From positions 1-59,877 of the forward strand of contig CAJBDJ010000008.1 of NCBI GenBank assembly GCA_903951825.1: a DNA stretch of 59,877 nucleotides, in the 5' to 3' direction. A program made the position numbers and the translations under genes. The DNA is from an uncultured Pseudomonadota bacterium. Its GTDB lineage: Bacteria > Pseudomonadota > Gammaproteobacteria > Burkholderiales > Rhodocyclaceae. Shown in pieces: positions 21,486 to 30,028 of the stretch. The notes beneath the pieces are model-generated. The model was not told where the DNA came from and searched no databases. It worked only from the letters and a program-made list of their open reading frames with translations. Each line of letters starts with the position of its first letter. The stretch's first letter is position 1.

Positions 21486-21522
21486 AAGAAAAGGCAGGCG
21501 ACCCACGAAGAATCGCCTGCCT
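21486..21522 (-). terminator. rho-independent terminator/attenuator between rpmF and plsX
   Basis: On the minus strand AGGCAGGCGA pairs with TCGCCTGCCT (10 bp, 11-base loop) and is followed by TTTTCTTTT. It begins 12 bases after the rpmF stop and ends just before the plsX ATG. As plsX and the fab genes have no obvious promoter of their own here, it probably acts as a partial terminator that sets the ratio between ribosomal protein and lipid enzymes (inference). Confidence 0.8.
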
Positions 21523-21534
21523 CTAATTCAACGA

Positions 21535-21714
21535 TTACTCGCCTTTGACCTTGAGCACCTTCTTGCCACGGTAAAAACCGCTGGGAGAAATGTGGTGACG
21601 CAGGTGCGTCTCACCCGTTGTTGGCTCAACTGCCAGCGGGGCAACGACAAGAAAATCATGCGCGCGATGCATGCCACGCTTGGACGGGGATTTTTTATTC
21701 TGCTGTACGGCCAT
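21535..21714 (-). CDS. rpmF: 50S ribosomal protein L32
   Basis: A 59-residue ribosomal protein. The translation begins [20 protein letters not shown] and ends [14 protein letters not shown], the standard bL32 ends. The RGMHRAH and [11 protein letters not shown] blocks are conserved. No zinc-binding Cys set is present, as in the Cys-lacking form of bL32. It lies 18 bp after yceD and in front of plsX. Confidence 0.98.
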   Translation of the reverse strand: MAVQQNKKSPSKRGMHRAHDFLVVAPLAVEPTTGETHLRHHISPSGFYRGKKVLKVKGE

Positions 21715-21732
21715 GTTGTTACTCCAAAAAAA

Positions 21733-22221
21733 TCAGTTCGGTTTACCTTTTAGCCCGGACAGCTTGGCGAACGGATTCACTCGCTCACCGGCATCAGCTG
21801 CACCGGGAAAACCACATTTTTCATGCCGGGGTGCAATCGGCAGCGCTAGGAGAACTTCGTCCTCCACTAATTCAGCTACCAACAATTCACCCGCCACCGG
21901 CAGAAAATCCCGCGTATCGTCCTCCAGCTCGTCTTGCGACATATCAGCACCCTCCGGAATCAGCTCCAGCAGGTTGTCAATATCCAGATCGAATGGAATT
22001 GCTCCCAGACAACGCTGACACGCCAGATTGACCTTCCCGGCAACCTGCAGCCGCAACGTGTATCTCCCACGTTTATCTTTGGCTCCACAAAGCTTGAATA
22101 GCAGAACACCTGAGACATCAGTCAACAAATCGTGCAGGCGTTGAAGCTCCACAACCGCAAGCGTTCCTTCAAGAACACGGCCTTCACGAGCAAAAACGAA
22201 CGCGTCAGTAATTCTTTTCAA
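21733..22221 (-). CDS. yceD: YceD family (DUF177) protein
   Basis: About 162 residues from a proposed TTG start at 22221 (MKRITDAFVFAREGRVLEG). The conserved core is LRLQVAGKVNLACQRCLGAIPFDLD with the CxxC pair, followed by an acidic region (LIPEGADMSQDELEDDTRDF), as in YceD, linked to 23S rRNA accumulation (family knowledge). The frame stays open to an ATG at 22317, but a good promoter lies inside that extension, with its -10 at 22250-22255, so a start below about 22243 is more likely. The TTG has only a weak ribosome-binding site, so the exact start is uncertain. Confidence 0.85.
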   Translation of the reverse strand: MKRITDAFVFAREGRVLEGTLAVVELQRLHDLLTDVSGVLLFKLCGAKDKRGRYTLRLQVAGKVNLACQRCLGAIPFDLDIDNLLELIPEGADMSQDELEDDTRDFLPVAGELLVAELVEDEVLLALPIAPRHEKCGFPGAADAGERVNPFAKLSGLKGKPN

Positions 22222-22249
22222 TCTTGAGCTGTTACGACATAAACGCGAG

Positions 22250-22278
22250 ATGATATTATTTTTGGCTTTCCAAGTCAA
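22250..22278 (-). promoter_or_regulatory. sigma-70 type promoter of the yceD-rpmF-plsX-fab operon
   Basis: The minus strand has TTGACT (22273-22278), a 17-base spacer, and TATCAT (22250-22255). This is one of the best -35/-10 matches I found in the window. It points toward yceD, and transcription would start near 22243. It overlaps the leader of the divergent maf gene. Confidence 0.7.
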
Positions 22279-22332
22279 AGCAAAGTGCTGCTTATGAGGA
22301 TTCGTGCAGCACTTCAAGGTAACGAGTTTTTC

Positions 22333-22914
22333 ATGTATCCAAAAATCATTCTCGCCTCCAGTTCGCCTTACCGACGTGAATTACTGCATCGCCTCGGTTT
22401 GCCATTCGACGTCAGCCACCCCGATGCCGACGAAAGCAGGCTGCCGGGCGAAGCTCCGGAAACAATGGCTTTACGCCTCGCTGAAGAAAAGGCGCGAGCG
22501 ATAGCCAATACCTGTCCCGGCGCCCTGATCATCGGCAGCGATCAGGTTGCTACGGTCGACGGTGAGATTTACGGAAAACCGGGCAACCATCAACGCGCGG
22601 TCGCGCAACTCCGTGCCTTGTCTGGCAAAACCGTAAATTTCTTTACGGCACTTTGTCTGCTTGATAGCACTTCTGGCGAAGCGGAGGTTCGCGGCGTACC
22701 GACCCTGGTCAAATTCCGCCCGCTGTCCGAACGCGAAATCGAGAACTACCTGCATCGCGAACCGGCTTATCACTGCGCTGGCTCGGCCAAATCCGAAGGC
22801 CTCGGAATTGCCCTGTTGTCCAGTGTGCAAGGCGACGATCCAACAGCGCTGGTCGGCTTGCCGCTGATTGCGCTATGCGACATGCTGCGCAAGCGCGGCG
22901 TCGAGGTTTTGTGA
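22333..22914 (+). CDS. maf: Maf-family nucleotide pyrophosphatase (YceF type)
   Basis: A 193-residue nucleotide pyrophosphatase. The N-terminus [21 protein letters not shown], the [17 protein letters not shown] stretch and [15 protein letters not shown] match the YceF subgroup, which hydrolyses 7-methyl-GTP (family knowledge). The ATG at 22333 gives the canonical start; 16 extra upstream codons in the open frame are not conserved. It is divergent from yceD, with which it is also linked in E. coli. Its stop overlaps the GTG start of the next gene. Confidence 0.93.
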   Translation: MYPKIILASSSPYRRELLHRLGLPFDVSHPDADESRLPGEAPETMALRLAEEKARAIANTCPGALIIGSDQVATVDGEIYGKPGNHQRAVAQLRALSGKTVNFFTALCLLDSTSGEAEVRGVPTLVKFRPLSEREIENYLHREPAYHCAGSAKSEGLGIALLSSVQGDDPTALVGLPLIALCDMLRKRGVEVL

Positions 22915-23621
22915 AAACCGGTACGCTTTACCTGATTCCCGTGCCGCTGGGCGCAACACCACCGGCCGACTCGCTACCCGCCAATGTGTTGGCCATCGTT
23001 TATCCACTCAAGCATTTCGTCGTCGAACAAGCGAAAACGGCGCGCGCCTTCCTGAAAAGCGTCGGTACCGCAACAGTGCTGCAGGAACTTGAGCTTGAAG
23101 AACTCAATGAACACACCACGGCAGACGAACTGGATCGCCTGCTCGCTCCGTTGCGCGCCGGCCACGATGTAGGGCTTCTCTCGGAGGCCGGTTGCCCGGC
23201 AATTGCTGACCCCGGCGCTGATCTGGTTGCCCTGGCGCAGCAGGAGCAAATCAGGGTCGTGCCGCTGATCGGCCCTTCTTCCTTGCTGTTGGCGCTGATG
23301 GCCTCCGGACTCAACGGCCAGTGTTTTGCTTTTCATGGCTACCTACCGGCCAAAGAGATCGAGCGGAACAAGGCATTGCGGAACCTTGAGGCCGAATCAA
23401 GAAAACGACAGCAAACGCAAATTTTTATTGAAACGCCTTATCGCAACAAGGCGCTTTTTGAGTCGGTTCTGCAAAACTGTCTTCCAACCACGCGAGTCAC
23501 CATCGCCACTGATCTGACCTTACCGGGCGAGAGTATTCAGACATTCAGCGTGCAGGCCTGGAAAAAGAAAACGCCGCCCGAAATCGAGCGGCGCCCTACA
23601 GTTTTTCTGCTTCTGGCCTGA
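22911..23621 (+). CDS. SAM-dependent methyltransferase, RsmI-like
   Basis: A 236-residue protein of the tetrapyrrole-methylase fold. It starts at a GTG that overlaps the maf stop, with GAGG upstream, giving [14 protein letters not shown]. Visible motifs are [22 protein letters not shown] and [20 protein letters not shown], then FHGYLPAK and [14 protein letters not shown], as in RsmI (which 2'-O-methylates C1402 of 16S rRNA) and its short relatives. It may be a paralogue rather than RsmI itself, since the C-terminal helical domain is absent. It is convergent with sppA. Confidence 0.85.
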   Translation: MKTGTLYLIPVPLGATPPADSLPANVLAIVYPLKHFVVEQAKTARAFLKSVGTATVLQELELEELNEHTTADELDRLLAPLRAGHDVGLLSEAGCPAIADPGADLVALAQQEQIRVVPLIGPSSLLLALMASGLNGQCFAFHGYLPAKEIERNKALRNLEAESRKRQQTQIFIETPYRNKALFESVLQNCLPTTRVTIATDLTLPGESIQTFSVQAWKKKTPPEIERRPTVFLLLA

Positions 23622-23622
23622 T

Positions 23623-24585
23623 TCAGCGCAGCGTAGCAGCCATTTGGGTTTCAAAAAATCCGCTCCAGAATCCACTGACCGCACCGGCACCCAGTCGTTT
23701 GGCAAAGCGCTCGGCAATATTGTCCTTGAGCGAATAATCCAGCACTTTTTCTGCCTGAATCACATCACGGGCGACTGAGTCAATGCTGCCAAATTCATCA
23801 GCAAGACCCAACTGTATGCTTTGCGCGCCGGTCCACATCAGGCCCGAGAACATCTCCGGTGTCTCCTTGAGCCGCTGCCCGCGCCCGCTTTTGACGACCG
23901 TGATGAATTGTTGATGAATATCAGACAACATGGATTGTGCGTGAGCTTTTTGTGTCTCGGCGAGTGGTGAAAACGGGTCAAGAAATCCCTTGTTGGCACC
24001 AGCCGTCAGCAAGCGCCGCTCAACCCCGGCCTTTTCCATGGTTCCCGTGAAACCGAAGCCATCCATCAAGACACCAATCGAGCCGACGATACTGGACTTA
24101 TTGACGTAAATCTTGTCGGCAGCTACCGCCACGTAGTAGCCCCCCGAGGCGCAGATATCCTCAACTACGGCGTAGAGGGGCTTTTCAGGGTATTTGACAC
24201 GTAATCGGCGAATTTCATCGTTGATCATCCCGGCCTGAACCGGACTGCCACCGGGGCTGTTAATACGCAACACGACACCGACACTGTTTTTTTCCTCGAA
24301 GGCTCGTTGCAGCGCAGCCATCAGTTTTTCGGCATTGGCGTCGCCTTTCGCCTGAATCACCCCGTCCAGCGCCACCATTGCCGTATGTCGACCTTGATGC
24401 TGCGAGTCCGCACCCCAATCAACGAGAGCAAAGAGAACGACGAGCAGGTAAATAAAACCGATGGATTTGAAAAAAATCCCCCAGCGGCGGCTCGTTTTTT
24501 GCTCATTCAACGCCGCAAAGGCAAGTTTTTCAAGGGTGCGACGTTCCCATTCGGGCGTTTTTTCGGGAGGCTGAGTGCTTTCCAT
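23623..24585 (-). CDS. sppA: signal peptide peptidase, S49 family (short SppA)
   Basis: A 320-residue membrane-bound serine protease that degrades cleaved signal peptides. One membrane helix lies near residues 38-58 (IGFIYLLVVLFALVDW). The S49 core follows: VLRINSPGGSPVQAGMI, then ICASGGYYVAVAADKIYVN and SSIVGSIGVL, with the Ser-Lys dyad in this last region. The ATG at 24585 (METSTQ-like start MESTQPPEK) is preferred over an upstream in-frame start. Length matches the short, single-domain SppA rather than the 600-residue E. coli form. It lies 7 bp after the Rieske gene. Confidence 0.93.
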   Translation of the reverse strand: MESTQPPEKTPEWERRTLEKLAFAALNEQKTSRRWGIFFKSIGFIYLLVVLFALVDWGADSQHQGRHTAMVALDGVIQAKGDANAEKLMAALQRAFEEKNSVGVVLRINSPGGSPVQAGMINDEIRRLRVKYPEKPLYAVVEDICASGGYYVAVAADKIYVNKSSIVGSIGVLMDGFGFTGTMEKAGVERRLLTAGANKGFLDPFSPLAETQKAHAQSMLSDIHQQFITVVKSGRGQRLKETPEMFSGLMWTGAQSIQLGLADEFGSIDSVARDVIQAEKVLDYSLKDNIAERFAKRLGAGAVSGFWSGFFETQMAATLR

Positions 24586-24592
24586 CGTGATT

Positions 24593-24937
24593 TTATTGAT
24601 CCAAAAATATATTGCCGTCGATTTCAATTACCGCGATGGCTTTCAGGCCAACCCCTTGGCAACGACCACCAAGGCAGCGTCCCGATTCGGGCGAATAAAG
24701 CGCTCCATGAATCGAGCAAATCAAGTATATCTTGGAATCATCGAAGAACTGGCCGGACTGCCAGTCAAGTTCGGCCGGCACATGACCACACTGATTGAGA
24801 TAGCCATAAACCCTGCCCCGAAAACGAATCACAAACGCCTCCACCTCCGCGTCCAAGTGAATCATCTTGAAGCGAAAACCCAACCCTGCTTCTTCAACCT
24901 CGCTGCTGCAGCAAATCAGGCGTTGCACTTGAGCCAT
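24593..24937 (-). CDS. Rieske [2Fe-2S] ferredoxin-like protein
   Basis: A 114-residue protein with a Rieske cluster-binding pair: Cys50 and His52 (QCGHVP) and Cys74 and His77 (CSIHGALY). It has no signal peptide or membrane segment, so it is probably a soluble electron carrier or a stand-alone Rieske domain. The ATG at 24937 is chosen because the domain starts there; the open frame further up lies inside the phosphatase gene. It overlaps that gene by 22 bp and precedes sppA by 7 bp, so rluC, the phosphatase, this gene and sppA look like one operon. Its redox partner is unknown. Confidence 0.9.
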   Translation of the reverse strand: MAQVQRLICCSSEVEEAGLGFRFKMIHLDAEVEAFVIRFRGRVYGYLNQCGHVPAELDWQSGQFFDDSKIYLICSIHGALYSPESGRCLGGRCQGVGLKAIAVIEIDGNIFLDQ

Positions 24938-25566
24938 GAATCCAATTCCGCCACAGTGTCCAAACAGGCGAGCGGATGATGTTCCAGCAGATGTTCCTGC
25001 GGGTGCGCGCCGTAAGTCACCGCGAGACTGGCAACGCCGGCGTTGGTCGCCATCAGCAGGTCGTGCGAGGTATCGCCAATCATCAAGGTGCGCGCCGGTG
25101 GCACGCCGAAAGCCGCCATGAGTTCCTCCAGCATTTGCGGATGCGGCTTGGAGTGGCACTCGTCAGCACAGCGTGAGGCTTGGAATAATGCCGCCAGTCC
25201 CGAATGTCCGAATGCCCGATTGAGTCCAAGGCGGCTCTTGCCGGTGGCGACAGCAAGAATGTGCCCGGCGCTCTTGAGATCATCAAGCAGCGCGGGAATG
25301 CCATCAAAAAGTGCCAACTCGTGATCGCCTGAAAGATAATGAAAGCGGTAGCGCTCAACCATCTCTGGAGTACGCTCAAGCGGCAAATCCGGAGCCGCGT
25401 AGCGCAACGCGGCTTCGAGACCAAGACCAATGACATGGCGCGCCCGGGTATCGCTTGGAACGGCCAGTCCAAGATCACGGCATGAGGCCTGTATGGCACG
25501 AGCAATTGCCCCTGCTGAATCGAGCAAGGTACCGTCCCAGTCAAAAACAATTAGGTCATAATTCAT
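24916..25566 (-). CDS. HAD-family phosphatase (phosphoglycolate phosphatase-like)
   Basis: A 216-residue haloacid dehalogenase-type hydrolase. Motif I is FDWDGTLLDS (the two catalytic Asp), motif II is AVATGKSR, motif III includes the Lys of HSKPHPQMLEELM, and motif IV is MIGDTSHDLLMA. The helical cap between residues 20 and 85 is like Gph. The true substrate cannot be read from the sequence. Its start overlaps the rluC stop (ATGA). Confidence 0.92.
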   Translation of the reverse strand: MNYDLIVFDWDGTLLDSAGAIARAIQASCRDLGLAVPSDTRARHVIGLGLEAALRYAAPDLPLERTPEMVERYRFHYLSGDHELALFDGIPALLDDLKSAGHILAVATGKSRLGLNRAFGHSGLAALFQASRCADECHSKPHPQMLEELMAAFGVPPARTLMIGDTSHDLLMATNAGVASLAVTYGAHPQEHLLEHHPLACLDTVAELDSWLKCNA

Positions 25567-26579
25567 GGCGGTGAGAGTGAATATCCGAGAATATGTTCAA
25601 CACCGTCAGCCTGATATTCCGCAGCATTTTCACCATTCACCGCAAACAGATAGTTGCCGATGCTCGCCGGGAGCGGCGCCACGTAGTCGAGTGGCAGCGC
25701 CGTCAACGGGTGCCTGAACGCCATGCGCCAGGCATGCAGAGCCATACGTTTCAGACCGCCGCGCTGAAGGTTTTTGTTGAGCGCGAAATCCCCATATTTC
25801 TCGTCGCCCAGAATCGGAAAACCAAGATGTGCGAGATGAACACGAATCTGGTGCGTGCGCCCGCTCTTCAACTGAGCTTCGAGCAGGCTCATTTGCGGCC
25901 ACCGTGCCAGCAAGCGGAAAATCGTATGCGCGGCCTTGCCTTCCGAATTGACTGAAACGCGCCGTTCGCCGCTCTCGGTCAGATATTTATGCAAGGGCAA
26001 TTTGACGTGCTGCAGGTTATTCATCCAGCGCCCCTTGACCAACACCAGATAGCGCTTGTCGGCGCCATCGCCATGCTCGCGAAACATGTCGTGCAACGCC
26101 GTCAGTGCCGAGCGCTTTTTGCCAATCAGCAAAATACCGGAGGTCTCACGATCAAGACGATGCGCAAGCTCGAGAAACCTGGCTTGCGGACGCTGCCGGC
26201 GCAGCGCTTCGATAACCCCAAAACTGACCCCGCTACCACCGTGCACCGCAATCCCATCCGGCTTGTCGACAACCAACATCGCCTCGTCTTCGTAAATAAT
26301 CGGCAGATCGACGCGCTGCTTGGCTGCCTCATCGACCTCATTTTGTGGTCGCTGGGCGACCCGGATCGGCGGAATACGTATTTTGTCGTCAATCCGCAAG
26401 CGATATGAAGCGTCCACGCGCCCGCCATTCACCCGTACCTCGCCACTGCGCAGAATCCGGTAGATATGGCTCTTGGGAACACCTTTGCAGCACTTAATCA
26501 GAAAATTGTCGAGGCGCTGCCCCTGCTCCTCGTCCGAGATAAGCACATAAGTGACCGAATTATTACCAGTGCTAATCAT
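25563..26579 (-). CDS. rluC: 23S rRNA pseudouridine synthase RluC
   Basis: A 338-residue RluA-type pseudouridine synthase. An N-terminal S4 RNA-binding domain (QRLDNFLIKCCKGVPKSHIYRILRSGEVRVNG in parts) is followed by the catalytic domain with Asp in LAHRLDRETSGILLIGKK and the RTHQIRVHLAHLGFPILGDEKYG motif. Lengths and motifs match RluC, which modifies 955, 2504 and 2580 in E. coli 23S rRNA (family knowledge). The ATG at 26579 is chosen; a TTG two codons upstream is possible. It is divergent from rne, as in E. coli. Confidence 0.95.
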   Translation of the reverse strand: MISTGNNSVTYVLISDEEQGQRLDNFLIKCCKGVPKSHIYRILRSGEVRVNGGRVDASYRLRIDDKIRIPPIRVAQRPQNEVDEAAKQRVDLPIIYEDEAMLVVDKPDGIAVHGGSGVSFGVIEALRRQRPQARFLELAHRLDRETSGILLIGKKRSALTALHDMFREHGDGADKRYLVLVKGRWMNNLQHVKLPLHKYLTESGERRVSVNSEGKAAHTIFRLLARWPQMSLLEAQLKSGRTHQIRVHLAHLGFPILGDEKYGDFALNKNLQRGGLKRMALHAWRMAFRHPLTALPLDYVAPLPASIGNYLFAVNGENAAEYQADGVEHILGYSLSPP

Positions 26580-26975
26580 TTTCAAATATACTAATCACGT
26601 TTTGCGTCTCGGTTTGCAAGAGATTCGGAACCGTCAGACCGCTCGCCCTCGCGCAAAAGCGCGACCGTCAAACGGCAGGCTTCGATGTCTCACTTGTGCG
26701 ACTTGCTCAAGCCAGATCAACGTAAAACGACCGGTTAAGCTCACTCACCAAAAGTAGTGATGTTAATGGATTAACCCGCCGTAAGCACGCACGGATTGCC
26801 CGCTGCAGGAATTTTCAGGTTGCGCATTTCAATAAAAAGCTCGCAACCGTTGTTGATCAGCACGTTCATCATCGCCTTCGCCATTTACCTATGACGCAAC
26901 CCGATAACTGAAATTGTCGCTGCCCTGTACGGGTCTTTCGACGCATCTGCTTTGGCGCAACGGAGCCCCAACACA
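26580..26975. other. rluC-rne divergent region with structured rne leader
   Basis: This 396-bp stretch has no credible gene. It carries several hairpins: TCGCGC/GCGCGA around an AAAA loop (26649-26664), CCGT/ACGG (26665-26675), a TTAATGGATTAA palindrome (26763-26774), and GGTTGCG/CGCAACC around a 17-base A/U-rich loop (26818-26848). The rne leader of E. coli also has stem-loops through which RNase E controls its own mRNA (family knowledge); a similar role here is inference. I could not pick convincing promoters for either gene. Confidence 0.5.
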
Positions 26976-29615
26976 ATGAAACGCATGTTATTTAATGCGA
27001 CACAGGCTGAAGAGTTACGTGTCGCGATTGTTGACGGTCAAAAGCTTATAGACCTCGACATTGAATCAGCCACCAAAGAGCAACGCAAAAGCAACATTTA
27101 CAAGGGTGTCATTACCCGAATTGAGCCTAGCCTTGAAGCTTGCTTCATCGATTACGGTTCCGAGCGGCACGGCTTTTTGCCGTTCAAGGAAATTTCCCGC
27201 TCCTACTTCAAGCCCGGCGTCGATGTTGGCCGCGCGAAAATCAGCGAAGCGCTCAAGGAAGGCCAGGAATTGATCGTCCAGGTCGACAAGGACGAGCGAG
27301 GCAACAAGGGTGCCGCCCTGACAACCTATATTTCCCTGGCCGGGCGTTACCTGGTTTTGATGCCGAACAATCCGCGCGGCGGCGGCGTTTCCCGCCGCGT
27401 GGATGGTGACGAGCGCACCGAACTGCGCGAAACCATGGATCAACTGGAAGTACCCGGTGGCATGAGCCTGATTGCCCGCACTGCAGCCATCGGCCGCCAG
27501 GCGGAGGAGTTGCAGTGGGATCTGAATTACCTGATGCAATTGTGGAGCGCCATCGAGGGCGCTGCCCAACAACAAAGCGGCGCTTTCCTGATTTACCTTG
27601 AAGGCAGCCTCGTCATTCGCGCCATCCGTGATTATTTTCATTCTGAAATCGGTGAAATCCTCATCGACACCGACGAAGTTTATGAGCAAGCGCGTGCCTT
27701 CATGGGCACCGTCATGCCGGCCAATGTCAATCGCGTCAAGCGTTACCGCGACGATGTGCCGCTTTTCTCGCGCTTCCAGATTGAGCACCAAATCGAGACA
27801 GCCTTTGTAAGACAGGTCAATTTGCCCTCCGGTGGTGCCATTGTGATCGATCACACCGAAGCGTTGGTGGCGGTTGACGTCAATTCTGGCCGCTCAACCA
27901 AAGGAGCCGATATTGAAGAGACCGCGCTGAAGACAAATCTTGAAGCGGCCGACGAACTGGCTCGCCAACTTCGTTTACGCGACCTCGGCGGCCTTATCGT
28001 CATCGACTTTATTGACATGGAAGCCCAGCGCAACCAGCGTGAAGTCGAAAACCGCCTGCGGGATGGTTTACGTTTTGACCGCGCCCGTGTCCAGATGGGA
28101 AAAATCAGCCGCTTCGGCCTGATGGAACTCTCCCGCCAGCGCCTGCGCCCTGCGCTTGCCGAAACTAGCTATATTTCCTGTCCGCGCTGCACCGGCACCG
28201 GGCATATTCGCTCTTGCGAATCCGCCGCCCTGCATATTCTGCGCATTCTCGAAGAAGAAGCAATGAAGGAAAACACCGGCGCCGTGCATGTTCAGGTTCC
28301 GGTTGATGTCGCCACCTTCCTGCTCAATGAAAAACGCCCGGACATACAGGCCATTGAGTTGCGTCACAAAGTCACCATTCTGCTGATTCCGAACGTGCAC
28401 CTTGAAACACCGGCACACACCATTACCCGCCTCAAACACGATGATCTCAACAGTGAAGATGTGCGCGAGCCTTCCTACAAAATGGTCGACGTACCGGCTG
28501 AGGAAAGCAGCAAAGTTGGCAACGGCAAGGATGACGCGGCCAAGCCGCGCCAGGAAGCAGTCATCAAAGGCATTTCACCGGAGCAACCGGCACCGAATTT
28601 GCCGGAAAAAGCACCCGAAGCGGTCATTTCCGCTCCCGCAGCTGAAGCCGGTGTCATTTCCAGAATTCTTTCCTGGTTCCGGACTTCCACCAAGCCGGTC
28701 GCCGCTCCGGTGCTTGCCGAACCGGTCAAAAAGCCGCGAGAGGGTCGCAATGACGGACGTCGCGACCGCAACGACAGCCGCCGGGGTAGTCGCAACAACA
28801 AACGCAACGAGGAGGAACGTAGTGAGCGCCCGGAACGTTCTGGCCGCAACGAACGTACCACCGAAAAAGCACCACGTGACGAACCAAGCGCAATCAGCGG
28901 CGAGCGCCAGGAGCGTCGCCCGCGTGGCGAACGCAAAGAGCGCGGCGAGCGCAAGGAACGCCCGCAGCCCGAAAACATTGAAAGCAAACTGACGACGGAT
29001 GTACCTGCCAAAAATATCGGCGACATTCCAAGCATTGCCGAATCCGCTGAAACTTCGAGCGATGAACAAGGAGCACGTCGTCGCGGTCGCCGTGGCGGTC
29101 GTGGTCGCGGCGAACGTCGCCCGGACGTTGAAAATACGGTTCAGAATCCAGAGGCAACAGCCACTGAATCATCGACCCTACTTGGTTTAGCGACAGAGGC
29201 CACTCAGATGCCGGCACCCAGCCATGAAACCCTCAACGCAGAAGCTGAAACACCGGTCATCGTTACGATCCCGGCAACAGTGTTCACTGCAGCCGAGCCC
29301 GCGATTCAAGCGACTCCGATCATGGAAGCCGCCCCGCTAGCCGAAGCCCGTACAGTAGCTGAACTTTCTGCAACAGAAGCGACCATCGAATCGGCACCGC
29401 TCACAATCGAAATGCCGCCAGCGATGGAGCCAGCCCAAGCACTTGATCTCGAGAAAACACTCTCGGCGAGCGGCCTGGTCATGGTTCAAACCACGGGTGC
29501 GGTATCTATTGCCGAAGCTGCGCCGCCACCGAAGCTTGGTCGCCCGCGTAAAGAAAGGCCGTCGCTTGAAGCGGATCAAGCGGAGCCTCTGCAGATGGTT
29601 GAAACCCAGAAATAG
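26976..29615 (+). CDS. rne: ribonuclease E
   Basis: An 879-residue endoribonuclease, core of the RNA degradosome. It starts [21 protein letters not shown], with GGAG 10 bases upstream; the longer open frame is not conserved. An S1 domain lies at about 36-118. Catalytic Asp301 (VAVDVNSG) and Asp344 (VIDFIDM) correspond to E. coli Asp303 and Asp346; the zinc link is Cys402 and Cys405 (CPRCTGTGH). From about residue 510 the sequence is low-complexity: a basic Arg/Glu-rich segment (about 590-720) then an Ala/Glu/Pro/Thr-rich tail, as expected for the scaffold half. RluC lies opposite and a terminator follows. Confidence 0.97.
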   Translation: MKRMLFNATQAEELRVAIVDGQKLIDLDIESATKEQRKSNIYKGVITRIEPSLEACFIDYGSERHGFLPFKEISRSYFKPGVDVGRAKISEALKEGQELIVQVDKDERGNKGAALTTYISLAGRYLVLMPNNPRGGGVSRRVDGDERTELRETMDQLEVPGGMSLIARTAAIGRQAEELQWDLNYLMQLWSAIEGAAQQQSGAFLIYLEGSLVIRAIRDYFHSEIGEILIDTDEVYEQARAFMGTVMPANVNRVKRYRDDVPLFSRFQIEHQIETAFVRQVNLPSGGAIVIDHTEALVAVDVNSGRSTKGADIEETALKTNLEAADELARQLRLRDLGGLIVIDFIDMEAQRNQREVENRLRDGLRFDRARVQMGKISRFGLMELSRQRLRPALAETSYISCPRCTGTGHIRSCESAALHILRILEEEAMKENTGAVHVQVPVDVATFLLNEKRPDIQAIELRHKVTILLIPNVHLETPAHTITRLKHDDLNSEDVREPSYKMVDVPAEESSKVGNGKDDAAKPRQEAVIKGISPEQPAPNLPEKAPEAVISAPAAEAGVISRILSWFRTSTKPVAAPVLAEPVKKPREGRNDGRRDRNDSRRGSRNNKRNEEERSERPERSGRNERTTEKAPRDEPSAISGERQERRPRGERKERGERKERPQPENIESKLTTDVPAKNIGDIPSIAESAETSSDEQGARRRGRRGGRGRGERRPDVENTVQNPEATATESSTLLGLATEATQMPAPSHETLNAEAETPVIVTIPATVFTAAEPAIQATPIMEAAPLAEARTVAELSATEATIESAPLTIEMPPAMEPAQALDLEKTLSASGLVMVQTTGAVSIAEAAPPPKLGRPRKERPSLEADQAEPLQMVETQK

Positions 29616-29637
29616 CCGGCAACGCCGATGACAAAAA

Positions 29638-29667
29638 GAGCCCCACCCAAACGGCGGGGCTCCTTTC
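29638..29667 (+). terminator. terminator downstream of rne
   Basis: GAGCCCC (29638-29644) pairs with GGGGCTC (29656-29662) across an 11-base loop and is followed by CTTTC. It begins 22 bases after the rne stop. Confidence 0.65.
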
Positions 29668-29723
29668 AGCATTCATTTTCACCGAAACTTCCGAGATATT
29701 TTGAACTTCGCCTTCCTTCGCCA

Positions 29724-29788
29724 TGAGATAGGCTGGAAATAGGGGGTTTCAACAGATCGTGTAAATTACGCTTTGGAGGATGAAGATG
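29724..29788 (+). repeat. left inverted arm of the fold-back element
   Basis: About 65 bases from TGAGATAGGCTGG to GGAGGATGAAGATG. They match the reverse complement of 29964-30028 with nine mismatches by hand alignment. Confidence 0.8.
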
Positions 29789-29810
29789 AAGATGGAACCT
29801 CTGCCAATTG

Positions 29811-29966
29811 TCATTTCTTGGCAGATCCTAGCCAGTTGCCAAGGCTGCTCCTCGGTATCGACAACTGTTTCGCCGCTCGATCAACAGACAGGCTACTCTT
29901 CTCAACCAGATTGACCGCTTCCGCCCGAAATTCCGGCGAGTACAAACCCTTGGGTGTTCGTTCCAT
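29811..29966 (-). pseudogene. IS3-family orfA 5' fragment
   Basis: A 51-codon remnant that starts MERTPKGLYSPEFRAEAV and continues with SLSVDRAAKQLSIPRSSLGNW, the helix-turn-helix of IS3-type OrfA (InsE-like). GGAGG lies six bases before the ATG at 29966. It stops at TGA (29811-29813), well short of the roughly 90-100 residues of a full OrfA, and no orfB follows. It is not expected to be functional alone. Confidence 0.8.
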
Positions 29967-30028
29967 CTTCATCCTCCAGACCGTAAATTACACGATCCGT
30001 TGGACTCCACTATTTCCAGCCTACCTCA
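29964..30028 (-). repeat. right inverted arm of the fold-back element
   Basis: Read on the minus strand it starts TGAGGTAGGCTGGAAATAG and ends at the orfA start codon. Its first TGA is the stop codon that ends the truncated integrase. Confidence 0.8.

Larger units (their letters stand above)
29724..30028. mobile_element. 305-bp fold-back (MITE-like) element derived from an IS3-family IS
   Basis: Both ends begin TGAG(A/G)TAGGCTGGAAATAG when read inward. The two arms match at 56 of about 65 positions and include the IS leader, its GGAGG site and the orfA start codon. The right arm continues into a 5' fragment of orfA, the left arm ends shortly after the start codon. The ends have the TGA...TCA form of IS3-type elements. 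This is an inverted duplication of one IS end, with no transposase of its own. No target duplication is seen (CCA on the left, CTT on the right). Confidence 0.75.
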
